NCBI RefSeq assembly: GCF_018613795.1
Contig: NZ_JAGGPN010000020.1
Span: 209,289 to 273,288, forward strand
From: Arthrobacter sp. ISL-65
GTDB taxonomy: Bacteria > Actinomycetota > Actinomycetes > Actinomycetales > Micrococcaceae
Direction of reading: 5' to 3'
Length of the DNA stretch: 64,000 nt
Below are positions 26,501 to 36,530 of the stretch, piece by piece (position 1 is the stretch's first letter; every line of letters starts with the position of its first letter). The position numbers and the translations under genes were made by a program. The notes beneath the pieces were generated by a model, which was not told the origin of the DNA, made no database searches, and worked only from the letters and a program-made list of their open reading frames with translations.

Positions 26501-27989
26501 GAACCCACGCACCGATGAACGGCTCCTGCTGGGCGTTGCGGACGACCCCGCCCGCCAGGACCAGCCCACCGTCTTCTACGAACCGGACAGAGACGGCAAC
26601 ATGGCCATCTACGGCACGGGCGGCTCAGGCAAGTCCGCGGCCCTGCGGGGCATCGCCATCGCCGCTGCCGTCACCCCGCGCGGCGGCCCCGTCCACGTCT
26701 ACGGAATCGACTGCGGCTCCGCCGGGCTCAAAATGCTCGAAGAACTTCCGCACGTGGGCGGGATCATCAACGGCGACGACGTGGAACGCGTGGGCAGGCT
26801 GCTGCGCTGGCTTAGCGACCTCGCCGAGGACCGGGCAGCCCGTTTCGCCGAGGTCCGCGCCTCCACCATCGGGGAGTACCGCAAGCTTGCCGGCCTGCCG
26901 GATGAAAAGCGCATCTTCGTGCTGGTCGACGGCATGTCAGCCTTCCGTGAGGCTTATGAGTACAGCAAGCTCTCCGGCCTATGGGACCTCTTCCTGCAGT
27001 TGGCGACCGACGGCCGTCCCCTGGGCATCCACCTCGTTGTTACCGGTGACCGCCCCAACTCCGTCCCGGCGTCGTTGCTTGCCTCCATCCAGCGAAGGCT
27101 GGTACTCAGGCTGTCCGCCGAAGACGACTACCTGACCATGGACGTGCCAAAGGACGTCCTGGGCCAGGCCGCGCCTCCGGGACGGGGGCTGCTGGGCGGC
27201 CACGAGGTGCAGCTCGCCGTCCTGGGCGGCAACTCCAACCTGGCCCTGCAGGCGCGCGAAGTCCACAAACTCAGCGAAGCCATGCTCCGCCAGGGTGTGG
27301 AACGGGCTCCGCGCATCGAGCGGCTGCCCGAGCAGATCGACCTGGACATCCTGCCTGCCGGGCTGCCGGATCTGCCCGTGGTCGGCGTGGACGACGAAAC
27401 GCTGCAGCCCGCCACACTCATGGCCAAGGGCCCGCTGCTGCTCGCCGGCCCGCCCGGCTCCGGCCGGACCGTGGCCCTGGTGACCATGGCCTACGCGCTG
27501 CGCCGGTCCAACCCCGGCACCGAACTGGTTTACCTTGCCGCCAGGAAGTCCGCCGTGGCGTCCCTGCCGGTCTGGGACCGCTCGCTGGTGGGGGCCGACG
27601 ACGTCGAGGAGGCGGTGGAAGCGCTCACGGACCACGCCTCGGCCAATCCGGGCAAGGTGGCCATCTTCATCGAGGGACTCACGGAGTTTACGGACACCCT
27701 GGCCGAGTCCGGCATAGGAAGGCTCGTGGCGGCGTCCATCAAGGCCGACCAGTGGGTGGTCGGGGAATCCGAAACGTCCACCTGGTCATCGGCCTGGTCG
27801 CTCGCGCAGCCGTTCAAGTCGGGCAGGAGGGGGCTGCTGATCAACCCGGGCGACATCGACGGCGACAGCCTCCTCAATACGTCACTCGGACGGGTCGGCG
27901 CCGGCTTCATTCCGGGCCGCGGCTACATCGTCGGGCGGGGCAAGGTGCGCAAGCTCCAGATCGCGCTGCCGCCGGAAAACCGGCAGTAG
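23529..27989 (+). CDS. EssC/EccC-type FtsK/SpoIIIE membrane ATPase
   Basis: Translocase motor of 1486 residues. The ATG at 23529 overlaps the previous stop. Residues 1-95 resemble a ubiquitin-like YukD-type domain; 110-205 are an FHA domain (TSYIGRDRGVDVRL, SKRHARITV, NSANGLQMDG); two transmembrane helices lie at about 245-295. Three ATPase modules follow: the first with GTTGAGKSEF and a Walker B LVIVVDEFAAL, the second with GTGGSGKSAAL and IFVLVDGM, the third with GPPGSGRTVAL and VAIFIEGL. The third P-loop has Arg for the usual Lys. This order is that of type VII secretion motors (Firmicutes EssC also has N-terminal FHA domains). No WXG100 substrate, EccB, EccD, EccE or mycosin gene is in the window. 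Confidence 0.92.
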   Translation: MRIRLTLRRDPAEAKDLAVTVDGRATVADIATELWTADPARRQQPAPPNLSLRIDEAFVAGGMRGIVLDRADNLLESGLRPGSVVSLTQVSDQFGNPNDAGPAADRGPAAATLRIVSGPDVGREFSLPTGTSYIGRDRGVDVRLTDPLTSKRHARITVGESIEIVDTNSANGLQMDGLPVTRATLNSSDTVTLGDTELTVVPLARSGAAAPTSPLVDFNRSPRVIPRFAPAKRVPPAGPKRQDHHPFPYIMLIAPLMMGAVLFAVTQSLVSILFMLMMPLFIVGHYVDQKLQSQRERKEQLKQFRAGMAAFRQDTTELQRVERAVRLQEAPSVSDTVDSIYKLGPLLWTHRPEHSGFLTLRFGLGTVPSRIPFEEPNSAETETEYRREIEGCLDQFRLIEGVPVVSQLRTAGSFGLAGPRGLVDDVARGVVLQLVGLHSPAEVAVAAITSARSRERWNWLQWLPHVGSSHSPVSGDHLAAGSAGGTSLLSRLEDLVELREAAQRSQGPVHRPGISVETADVPPPVLPSVLVIVEDDAPVDRGRLTRLVERGPDTGVHVLWVAAGVESLPAACRDFMAVDGEHGNTTGQVRLGRHTYPVSCESLDAELAGQLARMLSPVVDAGKPVEDDSNLPRAVSYATLIGKDFLENPQAVAERWQENNSVRSTAVANRKDNGSLRALVGSKGVEPLHLDLKNEGPHALVGGTTGAGKSEFLQSWVMGMATAYSPDRVSFLFVDYKGGAAFADCVHLPHTVGLVTDLSPHLVRRALTSLRAELHYREHLLNRKKAKDLLSLQREADPEAPPYLVIVVDEFAALATEVPEFVDGVVDVAARGRSLGLHLILATQRPAGVIKESLRANTNLRVALRMADEDDATDILGVPDAAYFDPSIPGRGAAKTGPGRIQGFQTGYAGGWTTERPQRPQIDIVEMAFGSGPAWETPAPDTAVQDEPAGPNDIARMTANVIAAADLLAIEPPRKPWLNELATTYDFSLLPNPRTDERLLLGVADDPARQDQPTVFYEPDRDGNMAIYGTGGSGKSAALRGIAIAAAVTPRGGPVHVYGIDCGSAGLKMLEELPHVGGIINGDDVERVGRLLRWLSDLAEDRAARFAEVRASTIGEYRKLAGLPDEKRIFVLVDGMSAFREAYEYSKLSGLWDLFLQLATDGRPLGIHLVVTGDRPNSVPASLLASIQRRLVLRLSAEDDYLTMDVPKDVLGQAAPPGRGLLGGHEVQLAVLGGNSNLALQAREVHKLSEAMLRQGVERAPRIERLPEQIDLDILPAGLPDLPVVGVDDETLQPATLMAKGPLLLAGPPGSGRTVALVTMAYALRRSNPGTELVYLAARKSAVASLPVWDRSLVGADDVEEAVEALTDHASANPGKVAIFIEGLTEFTDTLAESGIGRLVAASIKADQWVVGESETSTWSSAWSLAQPFKSGRRGLLINPGDIDGDSLLNTSLGRVGAGFIPGRGYIVGRGKVRKLQIALPPENRQ

Positions 27990-28077
27990 CCAATTTGGCG
28001 CGCCGGGCGGGACTGTAGGAAGATACCCGGGACAAAACTCGACGCGGGAGGGTCCCGCGCGGCTGCAAAGGTACTCC

Positions 28078-28746
28078 ATGATCCGTCTTCCTCTTCTGCG
28101 TGGCGCGCTTCTGCCCGGAACTGCCGCTGCCATGCTGGCCTTCACGGTTGTGACCGGCGCCGCCGGAGCTGCCCAGGCGGCCTGCCTGCCGGAGGGACCG
28201 TGCTCGGAGTCGCCCGCGCCTGTCGCTCCGCCGTCGTCCGGTTCCCCGGCGCCGATGACGACGCCAACCGCCTCCGCGACGGCGCCGCCGCCGGCCCAGA
28301 AAGCGCCGGCACCTTCGCCGGCTCCGGCGCCCCCACAGCCGGTGCAACCGGTGGCACCTGCTGCGCCGGTGGTGCCTGCGGCGCCGGTGCGGCCGGTGGC
28401 GCCCGCGACCCGCATGGCTCCTGCACCGGTCACACCGGTGCCCGCTCCCGCCGTCGTCCCGGCAGCGAATGACGGGATTGTGGCCGCGGTCCCCGCTGCA
28501 ACACGGCCGGTGACCACCGCCTCCGCCAGCGCGGACCCGTCGCCGTCCGTGTTTTCTGCGGAGTCCAGCTGGACTAAACCGATCGCCACCCCCGCCGCCA
28601 GCCAAGCCGCCGCCGTCGTAGTCGCGGACAAGGGGTCCGGCCTCGGCATTTTCGGCCTGTTCGCCGTCATGGGCGGCGTCCTCCTGGTGGGTCTGGGCGG
28701 ACTGGCCTTCGCCCTGTGGAGCCGGAACCGCCCCGGTCACTGGTAG
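28078..28746 (+). CDS. Pro/Ala-rich exported protein with C-terminal membrane anchor
   Basis: 222 residues, not recognised. A signal peptide is clear (basic RLPLLRG, a hydrophobic core, then GAAQAAC, cleavage near residue 34). The mature part is low complexity, rich in Pro, Ala and Val (PVAPAAPVVPAAPVRPVAP), like a cell-wall-spanning linker. A hydrophobic helix (about 192-214) is followed by WSRNRPGHW, so the protein is anchored at its C-terminus; no LPXTG sortase motif is visible. It begins 88 bases after the EssC-like gene on the same strand and may belong to the same system. The DNA is compositionally repetitive and the reading frame is chosen on the signal peptide and anchor. Confidence 0.7.
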   Translation: MIRLPLLRGALLPGTAAAMLAFTVVTGAAGAAQAACLPEGPCSESPAPVAPPSSGSPAPMTTPTASATAPPPAQKAPAPSPAPAPPQPVQPVAPAAPVVPAAPVRPVAPATRMAPAPVTPVPAPAVVPAANDGIVAAVPAATRPVTTASASADPSPSVFSAESSWTKPIATPAASQAAAVVVADKGSGLGIFGLFAVMGGVLLVGLGGLAFALWSRNRPGHW

Positions 28747-31979
<3,233 letters not shown>

Positions 31980-32012
31980 CAGGGTGCTTCCCGGGGCCGG
32001 CTCGGAGCGCTG

Positions 32013-32034
32013 CCCGGGCCGAATGCGGCCCGGG
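32013..32034. terminator. bidirectional hairpin between converging genes
   Basis: CCCGGGCCG pairs perfectly with CGGCCCGGG around a 4-base loop, in the 59-base gap between the inositol phosphatase gene and the convergent cupin gene. Confidence 0.5.
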
Positions 32035-32038
32035 TGGT

Positions 32039-32551
32039 TCACATTTGCGGCGGTGTCAGGTTGTAGCGCGCAATGATGTCCGGCAGCCAGGGCGCTTCGG
32101 CGAAGCGCAGGCCGAAGTGGGCCGCGAGTTTCTCGACCGTCTCGGGGTCCGGCAGTCCGGCTTCGATGTGGTTGGCAAGGCCCCAGAAGAAGTGCTCGAA
32201 TCCCGCGGGGCTAATCACCTCAATCATGCGGGCGGGCACCTTTCCCGCGTTCCACATGGTGTGAAGTTCATTCCGTGGCTTCGTGATGTACCCGCCTGCA
32301 CCCAGGACCGCCTCGCGGTCACCGGAGCGGAACCCTATTTCGCCCTCGATGACGATCGAGTACTCGTCTTCACGGGTGTGGATATGCGGCGGTACCAGCG
32401 CGCCAACGGGGAACGGATGCTCCACGATGGACAGTTGCTGGTTGGTGTCCTCGCCAAGGAGCTTGAACACGACGCCGATGCCGCCGAGTTGCGCTTCCCT
32501 GCCCTGTCCGGGCTGCACGACGGTCAGCCGCGGAGCCCCTTCCTCGTTCAT
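32039..32551 (-). CDS. cupin domain protein
   Basis: Single-domain cupin of 170 residues. The first cupin motif reads PPHIHTREDEYSIVIEGEIGFRSG, here seen as PPHIHTREDEYSIVIEGEIG with two His and one Glu for metal, and the second as PRNELHTMWNAGKVPARM. It resembles uncharacterised cupins often annotated as quercetin 2,3-dioxygenase-like, but the substrate is not known. The ATG at 32551 is preceded by a GAAGGGAA sequence. It is a stand-alone gene, convergent with the phosphatase and divergent from the GNAT gene; the 182-base region between holds a T-rich stretch but no clear gene. Confidence 0.85.
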   Translation of the reverse strand: MNEEGAPRLTVVQPGQGREAQLGGIGVVFKLLGEDTNQQLSIVEHPFPVGALVPPHIHTREDEYSIVIEGEIGFRSGDREAVLGAGGYITKPRNELHTMWNAGKVPARMIEVISPAGFEHFFWGLANHIEAGLPDPETVEKLAAHFGLRFAEAPWLPDIIARYNLTPPQM

Positions 32552-32721
32552 GGGCTATTCCCTTCCTTGCCACGGAGTTTGCGGTGCAGGAATTATCGTC
32601 CCGCCAACCGTGCCGGTCTATAGGGAAAACAAAGCAGAGGGAGTCAATCCTGTGAAAGCACGTACCTGATAGTTCAATCACGGAAACAGCTGTTTCGCGG
32701 GGCGCATCGGTCTGCTGGCAC

Positions 32722-32727
32722 TACCAT
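32722..32727 (+). promoter_or_regulatory. -10 element of leaderless GNAT promoter
   Basis: TACCAT followed by 6 bases and then the GTG at 32734; no ribosome binding site. Confidence 0.45.
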
Positions 32728-32733
32728 TGACGG

Positions 32734-33246
32734 GTGCAACCGCAGATCACCGTCCGTCCCGCAACCCCAGCCGACTATGCGGCCATCGCCCGCATCACCC
32801 GGGACGCCTATCTGGCGGCGGGATACTTCGAGAGCGCGGACCACCCCTACATGAAGCAGATTCAGGACGTGGGAACCCGCGCAGCCCGTGCCACCATCTG
32901 GGTGGCAGAGCGCGCCGGCACGATCGTCGGCTCGGTGACGCTGGCGCTGGCCGGCGAGAAGTATGCCGATATCGCGCTGGACGACGAGCTTGAGTTCCGC
33001 ATGCTCGTGGTGGATCCCGCCGTGCAGCGCAGCGGCGCCGGCCTGGCCATGGTGGAAGCGATTATTGCGCACGCCAAATCGCTGGACGGGATCCGTGCCG
33101 TCGCACTGACCACCGGCGGGAACTGGGAGAGCGCCCACGGGCTGTACCGGAAAACAGGCTTCCGACGGGTACCGGAGCGCGACTGGTATGTGCCCGGCAC
33201 CGACATAAAGCTGCTGGTTTTCAGGCTCGTCGTCCACCCCGCCTAG
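32734..33246 (+). CDS. GNAT family N-acetyltransferase
   Basis: 170 residues. The GNAT fold is recognisable by the N-terminal ITVRPATPADYAAIARITRDAY, here split as ITVRPATPADYAAI and ARITRDAY, by FRMLVVDPAVQRSGAGLAMVE (motif A, with QRSGAG as the acetyl-CoA pyrophosphate loop, variant of Q/RxxGxG/A) and by the C-terminal GLYRKTGFRRVPERDW. The acceptor is unknown. The stop codon TAG at 33244 is part of a TAGAGT hexamer that could be the -10 of the following ridA-like gene. Confidence 0.88.
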   Translation: MQPQITVRPATPADYAAIARITRDAYLAAGYFESADHPYMKQIQDVGTRAARATIWVAERAGTIVGSVTLALAGEKYADIALDDELEFRMLVVDPAVQRSGAGLAMVEAIIAHAKSLDGIRAVALTTGGNWESAHGLYRKTGFRRVPERDWYVPGTDIKLLVFRLVVHPA

Positions 33247-33284
33247 AGTGGAGCCGACTTAAAACCCCTAGTGAAAGGCGCAGC

Positions 33285-33668
33285 ATGCGCAAGACGTTCG
33301 GCACCGGCTCGGTCTGGGAACAGAAGCTCGGCTACTCCCGCGCGGTCCAGGTGGACAACACGCTCTACATCTCGGCCACCTCGGCCAGCGGAGAGAACGG
33401 CATCGTCGGCAGTGACTTCTACGAGCAGACCCAGTTCATCCTGCAGAAGCTGGAGACTGTCCTGGCCGACGCCGGATTCGCGCTCGCCGACGTCGTGCAG
33501 TCCAAGCTGTACCTGACGGATATCAGCAAGTGGGAGGACGCCGGCCGTGCCCACGGCGAGGTTTTCGGCGAGATCCGCCCCACGCTGTCGCTGGTCCACG
33601 TGCTGCCGTTCCTGGACCCTGAAATGCTCGTGGAGATCGAGCTCGTCGCGCAGAAGAGCGCCAGCTAG
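33285..33668 (+). CDS. RidA family protein (imine deaminase-like)
   Basis: 127 residues, the standard length. RidA proteins hydrolyse reactive enamine/imine intermediates from PLP enzymes. Visible family features are VDNTLYISATSA, the central QTQFILQKLETVLADAGFALADVVQ (seen as QTQFILQKLETVL and ADVVQSKLYLTD) and the C-terminal RPTLSLVHVLPFLDPEMLVEIEL. The usual catalytic arginine near residue 105 would align at RPTLSLV. The ATG at 33285 has GAAAGG 7-8 bases upstream and a TAGAGT -10 at 33244. A strong terminator follows. Confidence 0.9.
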   Translation: MRKTFGTGSVWEQKLGYSRAVQVDNTLYISATSASGENGIVGSDFYEQTQFILQKLETVLADAGFALADVVQSKLYLTDISKWEDAGRAHGEVFGEIRPTLSLVHVLPFLDPEMLVEIELVAQKSAS

Positions 33669-33691
33669 AACGTCCCCGCCCAAGCGCGATT

Positions 33692-33747
33692 TGGCAGCTG
33701 ACGCCCCGCATCCACGAGATTGCGGGCATTAGCTGCCATTTCGTTTT
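33692..33747 (+). terminator. rho-independent terminator after ridA-like gene
   Basis: Outer stem TGGCAGCT/AGCTGCCA (33692-33699 with 33731-33738) encloses an inner CCCGCA/TGCGGG stem (33705-33710 with 33721-33726), and TTTCGTTTT follows at 33739-33747. Confidence 0.65.
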
Positions 33748-33843
33748 AAACCTGATTTCCTCCTGTGGATGTCGGCTGCGGCCTGATGAAATTGGGCCCG
33801 CGACCACCGGAAAAATGTCAGTGGCTCGTGAAAGGCTGCGGGT

Positions 33844-35711
33844 ATGGAAAGCAGTGCAGCTGTCGAGACGATGGAGGCCATTGACGCCTCCACTTCGGTG
33901 CTGGCTGCTTTTGTCCGCCGCGGGACGGGCGGCCTTGCGTTCCAAGGAACAGACAACCCGGCGTCGGACGGTGGTGATCCGCTGCGGGAGCAGGCGGATG
34001 CCTGCCTGGACGGGCTGGCCGAGCTGGCCCGGATGGAGGCTCAGCTCGCGGCGCTGAAGGTGCAGCTCGTTGCCGCGTACGCCGACGCCGAGAAGGCCAT
34101 GGCGTCGCCGGCCGAGTCCCCGCAGGACCGCACCGTCAGGGAGATGGCCGTGACCTCGGAGGTCGCGTGTGTCCTGACGATCAGCGAACGCGCCGCGAGT
34201 GCTCTGCTGTTCGACGCCTTGAACTGACCAGCGCCCGGCCGCTGACGCTGTTCGCGCTGCAGGCAGGGGCCATGTCGTGGCAGCACGCCCGGATTATGGT
34301 CGACGAAACCGCGAACCTCGATCCGGCGGGTGCCGCGGCGTTGGAGGCGCACTTCCTGGACCCGGACGCCCCGGACCCGGCCCGGGGCTGCCCGGCCGGG
34401 GAGCTCGTCCCGTGCCGGTTCCGGGCGAAGGTCCGGTATTGGCGGGAACGGCACCACCCGGTCAGCATCGAAAAACGCCACGCCCGCTCGGCGGCGGACC
34501 GGCGGGTGGAATACGCCCCGGACCGCGACGGGATGGCCTGGCTTTCGGTCTATCTGCCCGCGGCCCAGGCCGCCGGGATCTGGGACCGCACCACCGCCAC
34601 CGCCCGGGCCATGCAGGGACCGGGCGAGGCCAGGACCCTCACCCAGCTCCGCGCCGATGTCACCTCAACCTGGCTCCTCACGGCGGGCCTCGAACCTACC
34701 CCGGCCGGCACCAGCGACGGCAGCACTGTTGGTGGCCCCCGGGTCAGCGTGATTGATGACGGGATCGCCGGTTCCGGGCTGGCCGGGGGTGTGCCCTCGC
34801 CCGGAGCCCAGGTCCTCGTCACCGTTCCGGTGTTCTCGCTGCTGGGTCTGACCGAGGAACCCGCCATGCTGGACGGCTACGGGCCGATCCCGCCGTCCAT
34901 GGCCCGTGCCCTGGTTGCCGAGGAGGCCACGTCGTTCCTGCGGGTACTGATAGATCCCCGCGACGGGGCACCCCTGGAAATCGGCCGGACCAGCTACCGC
35001 ATTCCCAAAGCGATGCGGCAATGGCTGCGGCTTCGGGACGCGAAATGCACGTTCCCCAGCTGCAACAACCACTCCCTGGACAACGACGCCGACCACCTCC
35101 TCGCCTGGGCCGATGGCGGCGGCACCGGGATCAGCAACCTCGGCCAACCATGCCCCAAACATCACAGACTCAAACACAACTCAGCCTGGACACCCACCGC
35201 CGCCAACGCCAACGACCCGCCCGGCTGGACCTCACCCACCGGCCGCCACTACACCAGCGAACAACCCGACTGGGAACCACCCCACTGGCCACCACCCATC
35301 CAAGCCATACTCAACAACCTGGCCGTGTTCAATGACCCAGCCGTGCCCAATGACCCAGCCGTGCCCAATGACCAAGCCGTGCTCAACAGCATTGACCCGC
35401 GCATGCCCGAACAGCCTGACGATCGCGCCAACGCCTCGCCCGACCATTCCGGTCGCGATGGTGACCGGGACGAGTATGGCTGGGGCGCCGTGGTAGCTGA
35501 CGATCACCTGCCCGAAACCGAACCGGACGAAGCGGAGCCCATAGAAGACGACCTGGCAGAACTCGAACAGGCAGACTATCCACTACCCGAGGACCCGTTT
35601 CCGGAGTGGGCACTCAGTCTGTCCGCTGAGCCCTACGAGACCCAGAAGCCAGGTAGGGCAAGCACCGCAATTACCTGCGAGCCGCTTGTGACAGGCCGTG
35701 AAGCAGCCTAA
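33844..35711 (+). pseudogene. DUF222/HNH endonuclease gene split by a -1 frameshift
   Basis: DUF222-HNH genes are multicopy in Arthrobacter relatives and encode a helical DUF222 domain with a C-terminal HNH nuclease. Here the frame from ATG 33844 gives 127 residues of DUF222 start (ending in SERAASALLFDALN) and stops at 34225. The protein continues in another frame as ELTSARPLTLFALQAG from base 34221 to the stop at 35711. Inserting one base at about 34219-34221 restores DALELTSARPL, so one base is missing. The downstream half is intact, with the HNH nuclease core CTFPSCNNHSLDNDADHLLAW and CPKHHRLKH given in parts as CTFPSCNN, DADHLLAWADGG and CPKHHRLKH. It may be a real pseudogene, a programmed or phase-variable shift, or an assembly error. 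Confidence 0.8.
35331..35384 (+). repeat. three tandem 18-base repeats in the HNH gene
   Basis: The unit AATGACCCAGCCGTGCCC occurs at 35331-35348 and 35349-35366 exactly and at 35367-35384 with two changes. It encodes NDPAVP steps in a linker after the HNH domain, keeping frame. Confidence 0.9.
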
Positions 35712-35825
35712 AGAGGCGGCCCGCTGTTCAGAGACTGCCGCCGCTGACGGTTCACCGGTAGCTGGCGGTGGTCCAGCAGTCCGGCCGGGAGCGCTCGGTT
35801 TCCGCGCATGTGCTGCCAGTCCGCG

Positions 35826-36488
35826 CTATGAGGCCGGGAGGCCGTAACGGTGTTCGGGCCGGCCGGTGGTGCCGTAGCGGAGCTGGATCTCGACGGCCCC
35901 GTCGTCCGCCAGCGAGGACAGGTACCGCTGCGCGGTGGCCCGGGACACGCCCACCCGCCGGGCGACGTCGGCCGCCGAGTACTGCTCGCCGGGCACCAGC
36001 GATTCCAGCACCGCCGCCTCGGTCGCGGATTTCGGCTTGGCCGACGGCGAGACGTCACCCGGAATGAGCGCCCGCTTCGCCCGCTCCACGGTGTCCTGGT
36101 CCAGGGAACCGGACTGGCCGAGGATCCGCCGGTACCGGGCATAGGAGCGGAGTTGCTGCGACAGGGATTCGGCCGTGAAGGGCTTGAGCAAGTACCCGAG
36201 GGCGCCGCGCCGGAACGCGGTCCGCAGCGACGCGGCGTCCGACGCCGCGCTGAGAATCATCGTGTCCACGTCCAGCTGATGCAGGAGGTCAAGGCCAGAG
36301 GCGTCCGGCAGGTACACATCCAGCAGCACCAGGTCCGGGCGCAGGCTGTGGATGGACTGCAGCGCCAGCGACGCCGAACCCGCCGGGGGCAGCGCCAGGA
36401 ACCCAGCCACGGAATCCACATAGGCGGCGTGGAGCTTGGCGACGTGGAAGTCGTCATCCACGATCAGCACCCTGAAATCCTCAGACAT
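35826..36488 (-). CDS. CitB/DcuR-type response regulator
   Basis: 220 residues from the ATG at 36488 (MSEDFRVLIVDDD), preceded by AAGGACGAGG; another in-frame ATG is at 36509. The receiver domain (1-120) has the acidic pair VDDDF, phospho-acceptor Asp in DLVLLDVYLPD near residue 56, the Ser/Ala signalling residue in LSAAS and the Lys in YLLKPF. The C-terminal half carries an HTH (YSAADVARRVGVSRATAQRYL) like CitB/DcuR regulators of C4-dicarboxylate and citrate use. The gene lies downstream of its kinase on the minus strand and would regulate the divergent citrate transporter gene. Confidence 0.93.
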   Translation of the reverse strand: MSEDFRVLIVDDDFHVAKLHAAYVDSVAGFLALPPAGSASLALQSIHSLRPDLVLLDVYLPDASGLDLLHQLDVDTMILSAASDAASLRTAFRRGALGYLLKPFTAESLSQQLRSYARYRRILGQSGSLDQDTVERAKRALIPGDVSPSAKPKSATEAAVLESLVPGEQYSAADVARRVGVSRATAQRYLSSLADDGAVEIQLRYGTTGRPEHRYGLPAS

Positions 36489-36530
36489 CCTCGTCCTTCC
36501 GTCCGGCATTCATAGTCTTTGCGCGCGCAA

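Noticed and set aside
23529-27989. A complete type VII (ESX) secretion locus
   Set aside because: Only the EssC/EccC-like motor is present. No WXG100 protein, EccB, EccD, EccE or mycosin gene was found among the frames in this window.
33244-33249. Leaderless promoter for the RidA-like gene
   Set aside because: The TAGAGT hexamer is 35 bases before the ATG and a ribosome site (GAAAGG) is present, so that mRNA would have a leader.
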